From positions 1 to 24,940 of the IMG/VR virus record IMGVR_UViG_3300018080_000567: DNA of 24,940 nt; one strand, 5' to 3'. This document shows positions 7,694 through 14,687 of this stretch, piece by piece. The notes below the pieces were generated by a model. That model saw only the letters and a list, made by a program, of their open reading frames with translations, had not been told where the DNA came from and did no database searches. Both the position numbers and the translations under genes were made by a program. Source of the stretch: a virus. The first letter of the stretch is position 1. Every line of letters starts with the position of its first letter.

Positions 7694-7892
7694 CTTTTAT
7701 CTCCGTTTCTTTTTTTAAGTTTGTTTTTCTCTCTTCTTCAAACCAAATATACCAAAGTCCATCAGGTCCAAGAATAGGCCGAGAAGGGATATACGTGCCT
7801 CGTCTATACTGTACGGCCGCAAACTTCCTGATGACTTCATCTGGATTCCTAGCTCGTACATAATTCGGTAGAACGTTTACCCCTACGGCCAT
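7674..7892 (-). CDS. Small hypothetical protein after major capsid gene
   Basis: 72 aa, starting MAVGVNVLPNYVRARNPDEV, with an aromatic core YIPSRPILGPDGLWYIWFEE and a basic lysine-rich tail. It starts 11 nt after the capsid stop and overlaps the 138-aa gene. It is probably a minor head protein. No known motif is seen. Confidence 0.55.
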   Translation of the reverse strand: MAVGVNVLPNYVRARNPDEVIRKFAAVQYRRGTYIPSRPILGPDGLWYIWFEEERKTNLKKETEIKDGSPKK

Positions 7893-7903
7893 AATTTAAA
7901 ACC

Positions 7904-8746
7904 TTAAGATACTTTTACGACTAATTTACCCTCTTGGAGAGTTTTTACACCGTAAAGTTGGTCAACTGCTACTCGTTTTGAGCCAGCACCGTATTCAATA
8001 GCTGATTGCTCATCAACCATTGGATCCATTTGAAAACCGATGGCGAGAGCTTCTCTATGGAAACCTACCATTACGCCATCAACAAAAGAATCTGATTGGA
8101 TGTTACTCATTACGAAGCGAAGACCGTAAGCTTGTCCCAACTCTCCAGAAACGAGAGGAATATTTGACCCATAACGATCAGCTTGAACAAAGTTAGCTAC
8201 TTGAAGAAGAAGCTTCTTTTGGGCCGGGCGGAACATAACAAAACGTCCTTCTTCTGGAGCATTTTGACTATCAAGATTCTCAACGATATCGAGGATGTTT
8301 CCTTCGATGGCACCGGCATTGTAAGTTACGTCGTTGGCAGCAGCGGCGTTATCAAGTAGTTCATTTAAGATGTCTTTATCTACTTGGCGAGCATGAGCAG
8401 AAGCAGCACGTCCAATTAAAGACTCTTCTAAGCGAAGACGACTTTGCATATCTGCTTTTTTCTTAATGATGTATTGAACAGTGGCGAGTTGGTCTAACTC
8501 AAGTTGATCTTCTGTGAAGACTAAAGCTTGAGCATCAGCTCTTTGGTTTTCACCAAGCTTTTGAACATCGAAAGATCCATGCTTAGGGAAAGAAATACTT
8601 CCGTGTCCCTTAATAGCAAACTCTGATACATCAGTTACCAAGGGACGAATTTTAGCTTGAGCAGCTAATTCACGTTGAACAGTTTCAACGATAAAATCCA
8701 TCTTGGTGACGGCGACTTCTGTGTTGTCATAAATTAGATCGGCCAT
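7904..8746 (-). CDS. Major capsid protein (HK97-fold type)
   Basis: 280 aa. The N-terminal part (VETVQRELAAQAKIRPLVTD, then GHGSISFPKHGSF) looks like the N-arm and E-loop region. The central part has the long spine helix and P domain (RLEESLIGRAASAHARQVDK, NILDIVENLDSQNAPEEGRF, VMFRPAQKKLLLQ). The C-terminal A domain includes GLRFVMSNI, a phrase typical of this coat family, and VDQLYGVKTLQEGKLVV. The gene follows the scaffold gene with a 10-nt gap and a GGAGAG ribosome-binding site. The length is short but normal for coat proteins made with a separate scaffold. It should assemble the icosahedral head. Confidence 0.85.
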   Translation of the reverse strand: MADLIYDNTEVAVTKMDFIVETVQRELAAQAKIRPLVTDVSEFAIKGHGSISFPKHGSFDVQKLGENQRADAQALVFTEDQLELDQLATVQYIIKKKADMQSRLRLEESLIGRAASAHARQVDKDILNELLDNAAAANDVTYNAGAIEGNILDIVENLDSQNAPEEGRFVMFRPAQKKLLLQVANFVQADRYGSNIPLVSGELGQAYGLRFVMSNIQSDSFVDGVMVGFHREALAIGFQMDPMVDEQSAIEYGAGSKRVAVDQLYGVKTLQEGKLVVKVS

Positions 8747-8756
8747 TTAGACTCTC

Positions 8757-9368
8757 CTATTCTTTAAAATTTCCTCTTAAAAACGCTTCCTTAAGCTCTT
8801 CACGAGACATGGACTTAAGATTTTTCGCACTTGAGGGAGTATTTGGAGCGTTATAGACGGGGAGAGTTTTGCCTTTTTTTGGGACAAAAAGAGTTGGATG
8901 CTCTTTAATGAATTTTCCCACTGCCATCTCGACCCCCATGGAATCCGGTTCTTTCGTGTCGGGATCTACGGCAATAGCGTCAAGATCCACATGACTTAAG
9001 TATTCCGGTTTAACGAGTTGCCCAGGTATTTGGTTTAAAACCGCCTGGATCTTTCGCGTATCCATTTCTTTTTGCTCAATCTCTTGAAATCTTGTTCGCA
9101 TGTTTTGAAGTTCTTCTTCGCGAGTTTTGAGAACTTTTTCATATTCCCCTTTCTCCAAAGCTTTTTCTTCTTCAACTCTTTGCTTGTAAGATCTCAGCTC
9201 CTCAAGCTCGGCCTTTTGGTGTTTGTGTTGATTCAAAAGCTTTTTATGAGACCCGTAAGAGACGGTTTTGTCTTCTACGATCTCAGCTTTTGGTTCTACA
9301 CTTTCACTCTGATTCGTTACTAACGACTCAGTGGCAGTTTCTAACTGTCCATTGTCCTTATCTTCCAT
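8757..9368 (-). CDS. Scaffolding protein
   Basis: I choose ATG 9368 (MEDKDNGQLETATESLV, 203 aa), preceded by AAGG 8 nt upstream. An in-frame GTG at 9398 would add ten residues but overlaps the previous stop and lacks a site. The protein is very charged, with a long coiled coil at about 45-115 (HKKLLNQHKHQKAELEELRS, EEEKALEKGEYEKVLKTREE) and a basic C-terminal tail (SREELKEAFLRGNFKE) suited to coat binding. It lies immediately before the major capsid gene. This length, composition and position are classic for an assembly scaffold that leaves the mature head. Confidence 0.8.
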   Translation of the reverse strand: MEDKDNGQLETATESLVTNQSESVEPKAEIVEDKTVSYGSHKKLLNQHKHQKAELEELRSYKQRVEEEKALEKGEYEKVLKTREEELQNMRTRFQEIEQKEMDTRKIQAVLNQIPGQLVKPEYLSHVDLDAIAVDPDTKEPDSMGVEMAVGKFIKEHPTLFVPKKGKTLPVYNAPNTPSSAKNLKSMSREELKEAFLRGNFKE

Positions 9369-9397
9369 TTTACATACCTTTTTTGATGCATTCAACA

Positions 9398-9946
9398 CTA
9401 ACTATTGAGCGACTTTAGTACTTCCTCACGAATGTTTCTAGCTATTTGGTTTCTTTCGGGGTCTGAAACCCTAAAAAAGGGTCTTGGGGTAGTCGTGTTT
9501 TTCCCAATACGCCCCGATTCGAGTCCGGTAATAATATCCGAGTGTCTGGCACTGGACCTGCCACCTGAAAGTGATCGGGTCCGATTGTTAAGGGCGAAAA
9601 CGATCAATTCCGCACCAGATGCCCGCCCTCTTACCGAGTCCAGGAGTTGACCCGTTGCTGAGATATTGGACCTTCCCGGTGTGGTCTTACTCGTAAGATT
9701 ACGCTGGTAACGTCGTCTTTGTTTCTTTGTAGAATCTTTGAGTGGTGCCAGGCGGGTTTGCTTCCCGGCATCATTTACCCCTTTACCGAGTCGGGTTCTT
9801 CTGACTATTTGTTCTGCCAGAATCCGAGCTTGCTTATTAAGAAAAGGCGCTCTCGTTCCAAACTTCTGAGCGGCCGTTATTTTCCCGTTGATGTCCTCGG
9901 TAATTCTCTTGAGTTGTCCTGATAAAATCTGATTAAGCGTCGTCAT
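9398..9946 (-). CDS. Phage virion morphogenesis / tail completion-like protein, copy 2
   Basis: 182 aa, strongly basic. It carries RLAPLKDSTKKQRRRYQRNL, then SATGQLLDSVRG at about 97-108, and near the end TPRPFFRVSDPERNQIARNI, the order seen in gp10/gpS-like head-tail joining proteins (basic helix, SG-LL-S strand, PRPFF motif). It overlaps the 166-aa gene by 14 bases, and the two share the TG/SG-(E/Q)LLDS signature, so they look like divergent tandem paralogues. Their place between portal and scaffold fits neck or connector parts. Confidence 0.55.
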   Translation of the reverse strand: MTTLNQILSGQLKRITEDINGKITAAQKFGTRAPFLNKQARILAEQIVRRTRLGKGVNDAGKQTRLAPLKDSTKKQRRRYQRNLTSKTTPGRSNISATGQLLDSVRGRASGAELIVFALNNRTRSLSGGRSSARHSDIITGLESGRIGKNTTTPRPFFRVSDPERNQIARNIREEVLKSLNS

Positions 9947-10433
9947 CCAAAAGCTCCCTTATCCGGGCAATTCTCTCAGCAACACGAGTGGCGTCTGTCC
10001 TGCGAGGATCGTACTGGTTTTGAATATCAACGAGTTCCGAGCGCTGAATGCCCAAATAATCACGTTTTTTGCCTCGAAGAGGGGTGGGATTACCGTATGT
10101 TCCCTTGATATTTCCCTCAGCTTTGGCATTAAGTTCTGTATCCCCGGCATCATACCCTATGGTAATTTGCCCCTTCCTTTGTTCCAAGAGTTTTAAAGAG
10201 TCGAGTAACTCTCCAGAGAGCGTTAAGTTTACTCGGGATTTTGATTTACCTGCGATTTCAAAATCTTTGCTTTCTGTGTAACTCTTGGAATAGCCGGGGA
10301 AGGATTTTCCAAACCTGTCCTTCCCTGCTTTCGATCTTTTCACAATGTGGTCAATCACCTCTTGAGCTACCGCCCTTCTTTGGATTTCATCCAAGTCTTT
10401 GCGTACCTTGATGGTGGTTTTCATTTGCGCCAT
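9933..10433 (-). CDS. Phage virion morphogenesis / tail completion-like protein, copy 1
   Basis: 166 aa. The ATG shares a base with the portal stop (TAATG). The order is a basic N-terminal helix, KAGKDRFGKSFPGYSKSYTE at about 35-54, VNLTLSGELLDSLKL at about 68-82, ITIGYDAGDTELNAKAEGN at about 90-108, and a basic helical end. The phrases K-G-FPGYS-Y and LTLSGELLDSL are typical of the phage virion morphogenesis family. It resembles the gene below it. It is probably a neck component or a minor head protein. Confidence 0.6.
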   Translation of the reverse strand: MAQMKTTIKVRKDLDEIQRRAVAQEVIDHIVKRSKAGKDRFGKSFPGYSKSYTESKDFEIAGKSKSRVNLTLSGELLDSLKLLEQRKGQITIGYDAGDTELNAKAEGNIKGTYGNPTPLRGKKRDYLGIQRSELVDIQNQYDPRRTDATRVAERIARIRELLDDDA

Positions 10434-11809
10434 TAGACTATTGTCCTCTCTCTTTCAATTCTTGCCATTTCTTCCTCTAGCTCTTCCGTGTTCATGTTGG
10501 GGTAGAGCTTAGAAATGAGCTTTTCTTGTGAAATCACTCCCGCATCTCTCTCCATTATAGCAACGGATACCTCTGTGGTCCTGTCAACCAAGGGTCGTGG
10601 AGGATCAAACTCTGTCGTGACTTCCCAGTTGTCTGGCAGGAGTGAAAAACCCGACAAGGATCCATTTGCCACCCAAAAATTATGCATATGCTGGAGTAGA
10701 TCCCAAAAAGCTGTCTCGTCGTTGATAAATGCTTTAATCGATTTGTTTCTTGCCTCAAAGGTATCCATCTCATCAATGATTTTTGAGATACCAGAAGCTG
10801 ATGCCGATCCATCCGTTGATCCAATAGAGCCAACTCTTATCCCCTTAGTTTCCATCCAAGTGGAGAATGTGTCCTTGATAAAAGAAAGCACCTTGTCCAC
10901 GTCTACATCGGGCTTAATTGTCCCAATTTGCGGAACTTTGTCAGATTGTGGGTCAGATTTGATGGCCCAAAAAGCATTTGGTGACATAACAATGTTTTTT
11001 GGGTCCGCGTCTATGGTGTAGACTATGGAAAAACATTGAAACATGATAGCACCCGCGAGGTCGGTGAGCTGGACAGGTAGAAGCTTGGAGAGTTCCAGGG
11101 TATCGGTGTCTTGCTGTGGAATTATGGAATATTCTGACCTATTCGCATAATAGAATGGAATCCGCTCATACGGATTAGTGGTATCTTCCAGCGGTTCACC
11201 GGTCTCGGGGTTTACCATTAACTCAGGGACAGGACGCCCTTCTGAGTCCATGGCAATAAATTCTTCATCTGTGTAAACAAACCAAATATCTAGCTCAGTC
11301 TCTTGTCCGCGAGAGTTTTTCATAAATCTCTTGCCGACAAATTCAAGAAAGTGCGTGACCCGTGTGGGGTCTACTAAATCGGATGAGTAGGTTAGAAACC
11401 TATCGAATGGGATAACTTTCAACTGAGGTTGTCCCATGTGAATAAAGGGTTTGAGAGCATACCCCTTAAAAAGCTGGGAAAATTCATCTGCGGTGTTCAT
11501 TCTCTCGTTAAAACGAAAGATATCTTCGTAATATTCTAAAGTTTCTTGGTTAGATGTGGCCGTACGAATGGGGTCCGTTCGGTATGTTTGGGCGAGTTTA
11601 TCAATAACTCTCCTAAGGATGTTAATCGGGTAAATTCTTGTTTTGATCTTCTGGTAATACTCATCTGATAAGGATTGCCTGAGGATTTCCATTACATATT
11701 TCAGTAAATTCCCCTGATAAATATCAAAAAGCTCTTTGTTTCTTTCAAGATAAAGCTTTTTATCCTCGATATATTTCGCCAGGATTACCAATTCATCTTT
11801 TAGCGCCAT
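10433..11809 (-). CDS. Portal protein
   Basis: 458 aa. The N-terminal part has the long helices and INILRRVIDKLAQTYRTDPI at about 63-82, then a beta wing (LKPFIHMGQPQLKVIPFDRF, FVYTDEEFIAMDSEG), and a helical clip/stem and C-terminal crown (GIRVGSIGSTDGSASASGIS, MEEEMARIERERTIV-like end). This order and length fit SPP1/P22-type portals, the dodecameric ring at the head vertex through which DNA is pumped. It follows terL by 7 nt and precedes neck-like genes, the standard order. Confidence 0.8.
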   Translation of the reverse strand: MALKDELVILAKYIEDKKLYLERNKELFDIYQGNLLKYVMEILRQSLSDEYYQKIKTRIYPINILRRVIDKLAQTYRTDPIRTATSNQETLEYYEDIFRFNERMNTADEFSQLFKGYALKPFIHMGQPQLKVIPFDRFLTYSSDLVDPTRVTHFLEFVGKRFMKNSRGQETELDIWFVYTDEEFIAMDSEGRPVPELMVNPETGEPLEDTTNPYERIPFYYANRSEYSIIPQQDTDTLELSKLLPVQLTDLAGAIMFQCFSIVYTIDADPKNIVMSPNAFWAIKSDPQSDKVPQIGTIKPDVDVDKVLSFIKDTFSTWMETKGIRVGSIGSTDGSASASGISKIIDEMDTFEARNKSIKAFINDETAFWDLLQHMHNFWVANGSLSGFSLLPDNWEVTTEFDPPRPLVDRTTEVSVAIMERDAGVISQEKLISKLYPNMNTEELEEEMARIERERTIV

Positions 11810-11816
11810 TATTTCC

Positions 11817-13964
11817 TCACAATTGTATAGTTTTAGACCTTCTGAAATTCACTTGGAACTCCCAATCTATCAAATAGTCCAGGCCATCGGAAAGATGGGT
11901 GAGTTTATCGTCTTTATCTTTCACTTTACTGTAATCAACTTTGTTTTGCTGGACCTTTTCAAAATCCTTAATAGTTTTCTTGCACGATGGGTCAACGATG
12001 ATTTGCCCGTGGGAGAGAAGACCATTAACCAGGATTTGCCTTTCCCTAAGCCTGGGGTTTGCTGCTTTATATCGGACTTGTTCTTGGGAGAACCCTAAAG
12101 AGTGGAGAGTTTGAACATCTGAGCGCCCTGATGTCTTACGGGACTTTCCCGAGGCATCACAGGTGATGATGACACGCCCTAGACCGAAGCGAGTAATAAT
12201 GGCCCTACCCATTTTAAGAGTGTCGGAATCGCCCTCTAGGAGTAACTCTCCAAAGACAAAGAGTGTTTTCTTGCCGTCTATGTAGCGAAGATGGGAAAAA
12301 GTTGCCGCCATTTTACCGACGTTAAAGTCGAGTCCCACATGGACTAATTCAGATTTGTCTTCTGTATTGGGGGCAACGTTTACTTTTCTCTGAAAGGCAT
12401 AATAAAAGTATTCACCACCAAGGCGGACTATTTGACCGGAGGCGAAGACTTTGAGCGACTGCTCGTCAAGGAGTCCCTCCAGTGTTTCCCGATAATTCTC
12501 GTCAATAAACGTATTTTCAGCGGTATCGGAATAGACAATCTTGAAAGCGTTAGGATTTTTTTCATTTCTTGCCTCCTGCTGCTCAACAAAGTCTTCGAGC
12601 CAACCATGAATGTCTTCCGGTGTCCCGGCCAGGCATTTTTGCTTATATTTCGCCTCCTTTACCCGAACCCGTCGGATCATTTCGTTGATTCTGACCCAGG
12701 GGACGAGGGAGAACTCGTTGATGAGGCAATAGGCAAGGTTGGGACCGGCGATTGGCTTTTCTGCGGTTAAGATATACAGCGGGCGCTTGTTCCAGACGAA
12801 GCGAAATTCTTTGTGAGTCTCATGGAACCAGTAGTGGGTGTTTTTGATCATTCCCACCGCCTCAAAGATTGACTCGAATGTGGGGAGAACGTCTCTTCTG
12901 AAGTCTGAGAAGGCGGGTACGAGAAAACCCCCGGCATGACCGCGATTCAAAATGGAGAGTTTAAGAGCTTTCCGGCACAGATAATAAGTTTTGCCTGAAT
13001 TGTGGTGATACATCCCATGTGCCAGGTAGTTATTAGATCCAAACACATGGAGATCCCAAAACCATTCCTTTTTTTTCTTTTCTATGGCAACTATTCTGCT
13101 GGTGGTTTTGGTGCAGGAGGAACCTAATGGCAAAGTACAATGTTGATCTGATATTTGAGCTAAGTGACGGAATAATGAAGTCAAGGGAGATTGCTGAAAT
13201 TGTCGGATGCCCCATAAAATATGTCCAAAAGATTTGGTTAAAAAACCCTCATTTAAAAAGGCCAAAGCAGGCGCCGCCTGTAGGAAAGTGTAATCCAGCA
13301 TACAAAACAGGTCGATCAATCCAAAAAGATGGTTACGCTTTAGTGTGCATCCCTCCTGGTCATCCATATGGAAGGTACTGGAAAGGCCCTGAAAAATACG
13401 GTCGAATTTATGAGCATCGAAAGGTAATGGAGGAGTATATTGGTCGCTATTTACTGCCATCTGAAGTCGTTGACCATATTGATGGATGCAGTCTCCATAA
13501 TGACATAAAAAATCTTCGACTATTTGACTCAAACAAGGATCATCTAAAAAAGACCTTAGCCGGGAAAACTCCTGATTGGTCACAGAGGGGACAAGAAAAC
13601 TTTGTCGGGAAAATTGCAAGGCCACCTCATCCAAGGATTGATACCTATCACCACCGACGCAAATCCGGTGCGATCCGTGTGCTTCAAATTCTCCGTGCTC
13701 ATGAATTACTCGATAAAGAATCCCCTTTTCTTTTGGGTACGGCACCGTACCTGGAAAAAGCGAAGGTTGACCTTGGCGATTTCTTGAAAAGTAAACTTGT
13801 GGCGAAAGAATATCTCCTACAGCGACATCGCCATTTGTGGTGTGCAGAATAGTTTTTTCCGAAACACAACCCAACCCACCTGAAAACAGCAGGATGTCGG
13901 TCTTGTCGTCGTCATAGCATATTTCTTGAGCGGGAAGCTTATCCCACCTGAGATCGATGTCCAT
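11817..13964 (-). CDS. terL: Large terminase subunit interrupted by an intein in Walker A
   Basis: The precursor is 715 aa. Residues 1-32 and 323-715 form the terminase extein (425 aa). Walker A is split: FSGGLG at 27-32, then SGKTYYLC from 323. Walker B looks like AYCLINEF, with Asn-Glu where Asp-Glu is usual. The nuclease has an RNase H-like set of acids: VGLDFNVG, IITCDASGK and LSDGLDYL (D693/D696). The ATP motor and nuclease package the DNA into the head with the portal. The ATG overlaps the small terminase stop as TAATG. Residues 33-322 are an intein, so ATP binding, and hence packaging, needs protein splicing. The antisense strand of the intein carries an HNH gene. Confidence 0.9.
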   Translation of the reverse strand: MDIDLRWDKLPAQEICYDDDKTDILLFSGGLGCVSEKTILHTTNGDVAVGDILSPQVYFSRNRQGQPSLFPGTVPYPKEKGILYRVIHEHGEFEAHGSHRICVGGDRYQSLDEVALQFSRQSFLVPSVTNQEFSRLRSFLDDPCLSQIVEDFLCHYGDCIHQYGQRLQMAVNSDQYTPPLPFDAHKFDRIFQGLSSTFHMDDQEGCTLKRNHLFGLIDLFCMLDYTFLQAAPALAFLNEGFLTKSFGHILWGIRQFQQSPLTSLFRHLAQISDQHCTLPLGSSCTKTTSRIVAIEKKKKEWFWDLHVFGSNNYLAHGMYHHNSGKTYYLCRKALKLSILNRGHAGGFLVPAFSDFRRDVLPTFESIFEAVGMIKNTHYWFHETHKEFRFVWNKRPLYILTAEKPIAGPNLAYCLINEFSLVPWVRINEMIRRVRVKEAKYKQKCLAGTPEDIHGWLEDFVEQQEARNEKNPNAFKIVYSDTAENTFIDENYRETLEGLLDEQSLKVFASGQIVRLGGEYFYYAFQRKVNVAPNTEDKSELVHVGLDFNVGKMAATFSHLRYIDGKKTLFVFGELLLEGDSDTLKMGRAIITRFGLGRVIITCDASGKSRKTSGRSDVQTLHSLGFSQEQVRYKAANPRLRERQILVNGLLSHGQIIVDPSCKKTIKDFEKVQQNKVDYSKVKDKDDKLTHLSDGLDYLIDWEFQVNFRRSKTIQL
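12999..13868 (-). other. Intein in terL (290 aa) without an in-frame homing domain
   Basis: The intein begins with Cys1 (codon 13868-13866) after GGLG and ends with His289-Asn290 (codon 13001-12999) before Ser+1 of SGKT. Block A is CVSEKTILHTTNGDVAVGDI. Block B is around 59-72 (EFEAHGSHRICV), with His67 at the catalytic histidine position and His64 where Thr usually stands. Block F/G is WFWDLHVFGSNNYLAHGMYH followed by HN, with Asp272 and the terminal HN pair in place. All classical splicing residues are therefore present. The middle (about 95-250) shows no LAGLIDADG or sense-strand HNH motif. It is the reverse complement of a separate HNH gene. Confidence 0.9.
13127..13852 (+). CDS. HNH homing endonuclease encoded antisense inside the terL intein
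   Basis: 241 aa on the strand opposite terL. A perfect AGGAGG at 13115-13120 lies 6 nt before the ATG. Residues 10-40 form a helix-turn-helix (KSREIAEIVGCPIKYVQKIW). Residues 62-92 are the usual GR-x-DGY-V-P-HP-G region. The HNH core is at 94-141: IYEHRKVMEEYIGRYLLPSE, VVDHIDGCSLHN, NLRLF, then His139. Key residues are H97, H117, D119, N125, N129 and H139. Residues beyond about 150 are basic and probably follow the antisense of the intein N-terminal block. The gene lies wholly within intein residues 6-248. The likely role is cutting intein-less terL alleles to drive spread of the intein. The enzyme family is certain enough, the target is inferred. Confidence 0.88.
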   Translation: MAKYNVDLIFELSDGIMKSREIAEIVGCPIKYVQKIWLKNPHLKRPKQAPPVGKCNPAYKTGRSIQKDGYALVCIPPGHPYGRYWKGPEKYGRIYEHRKVMEEYIGRYLLPSEVVDHIDGCSLHNDIKNLRLFDSNKDHLKKTLAGKTPDWSQRGQENFVGKIARPPHPRIDTYHHRRKSGAIRVLQILRAHELLDKESPFLLGTAPYLEKAKVDLGDFLKSKLVAKEYLLQRHRHLWCAE

Positions 13965-14374
13965 TAGAGGTAGACGTTTACCGTGTTATCGCTCTGGTCA
14001 ATCTCTCTCATGCCCAGTGCGGCCTTGGCGAAAAAGATCGAATAGGCGGTTTTCCCGACCCCTGTAACGCCATTTGAGTTGATGTGGACGTACTGGATCT
14101 GTTTACAGACTTTGTAAGCGTCGGCAAATTCTGGGTGTTTTTTCACCCATTCGTAAAAAGTGTCTTTTGAAATCCCTAGTTCAATACAAAAAGACTCGAA
14201 AAATGGAGGCGGATTTGGACGCTCTTCCATCACGGTGATCACTTCACCATTGGCCACTTTTTCGACTTCTTTCATGACGGTGAGGGGGACTGATTTGAAA
14301 TATTCAAGTAGTTTTTCGCAGTATTCTTCCCTATAGGTGCTTGGTCGTCCTACGGGTCTTTTTTTTTCTTCCAT
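13964..14374 (-). CDS. terS: Small terminase subunit
   Basis: 136 aa with AGAGGAATAA before the ATG. The start MEEKKRPVGRPSTYREEYCE is typical of TerS and homeodomain-like proteins. IELGISKDTFYEWVKKHPEF at about 64-83 is the helix-turn-helix that recognises the packaging site. The C-terminal part (TGVGKTAYSIFFAKAALGMR and IDQSDNTVNVYL) would form the oligomerisation and terL contact. It overlaps terL by one base. A TATAAT box and a palindrome lie upstream. It feeds phage DNA to the packaging motor. Confidence 0.8.
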   Translation of the reverse strand: MEEKKRPVGRPSTYREEYCEKLLEYFKSVPLTVMKEVEKVANGEVITVMEERPNPPPFFESFCIELGISKDTFYEWVKKHPEFADAYKVCKQIQYVHINSNGVTGVGKTAYSIFFAKAALGMREIDQSDNTVNVYL

Positions 14375-14384
14375 TTATTCCTCT

Positions 14385-14399
14385 ACTGTTACGAACAGT
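14385..14399. promoter_or_regulatory. Perfect 6-3-6 palindrome upstream of terS
   Basis: ACTGTT-acg-AACAGT is an exact inverted repeat lying 11 bp upstream of the terS ATG and downstream of the TATAAT at 14427-14432. It also overlaps a possible plus-strand -35 (TTGTGG at 14399-14404). This is a good shape and place for a repressor operator that could control terS and the divergent small gene. It could alternatively act as an RNA hairpin in the terS leader. Confidence 0.45.
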
Positions 14400-14426
14400 T
14401 GTGGTGAAGTTACAAACTCCTCTAAA

Positions 14427-14454
14427 ATTATAAAGTCTTTTTATTTTTTATTAA
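14427..14454 (-). promoter_or_regulatory. Candidate late promoter for the packaging/structural operon
   Basis: On the minus strand there is an exact TATAAT (14432-14427) within a very AT-rich stretch, about 50 bp before terS. The -35 at 17-bp spacing is poor (near TTTAAT), so an activator may be needed. It is the only strong -10 seen ahead of the terS-to-tail gene run. Confidence 0.4.
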
Positions 14455-14480
14455 AGAGATGCGCAACTAGGAGGGTGTTT

Positions 14481-14687
14481 GTGATTGAGACGACTGTCAG
14501 CTCTGTTTTCATGGAATCACCACCAGACGAATGGTTAAGTGAAGACGAACCGATGGAAGTGAGCCAACTCTCCCCTCCATTCGTTATGGTGACACAGCAA
14601 AAAGTGCCCTTTAAATCTTGGCGAAAGAGAAAGCACAACTTTAAGAATGTGATTTGCTCGGAGATTATTCTAGTCGATGAGGATTAA
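14481..14687 (+). CDS. Small hypothetical protein, divergent from terS
   Basis: 68 aa starting at GTG 14481, with a strong AGGAGGG at 14469-14475 five bases upstream. An upstream ATG in the same frame has no such site. The sequence is acidic then basic (FMESPPDEWLSEDEPMEVSQ, QKVPFKSWRKRKHNFKNVIC, EIILVDED). Its TAA shares bases with the TAA of the convergent 52-aa gene (TTAA at 14684-14687), the tight fit expected of two real genes. Function unknown. It may be a small regulator given its place between terS and the accessory block. Confidence 0.5.
   Translation: MIETTVSSVFMESPPDEWLSEDEPMEVSQLSPPFVMVTQQKVPFKSWRKRKHNFKNVICSEIILVDED

Noticed and set aside
10515-11021. 168-aa plus-strand frame opposite the portal gene
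   Set aside because: It is a shadow of the portal coding frame, with low-complexity serine-rich content and no start signal.
13033-13215. 60-aa minus-strand frame inside the intein
   Set aside because: It is an overlapping frame with no recognised motif and no good ribosome-binding site, lying within the intein and HNH overlap.
14441-14638. 65-aa minus-strand frame upstream of terS
   Set aside because: It has no ribosome-binding site and lies opposite the 68-aa plus-strand gene, which has a strong AGGAGGG and a shared-stop end.
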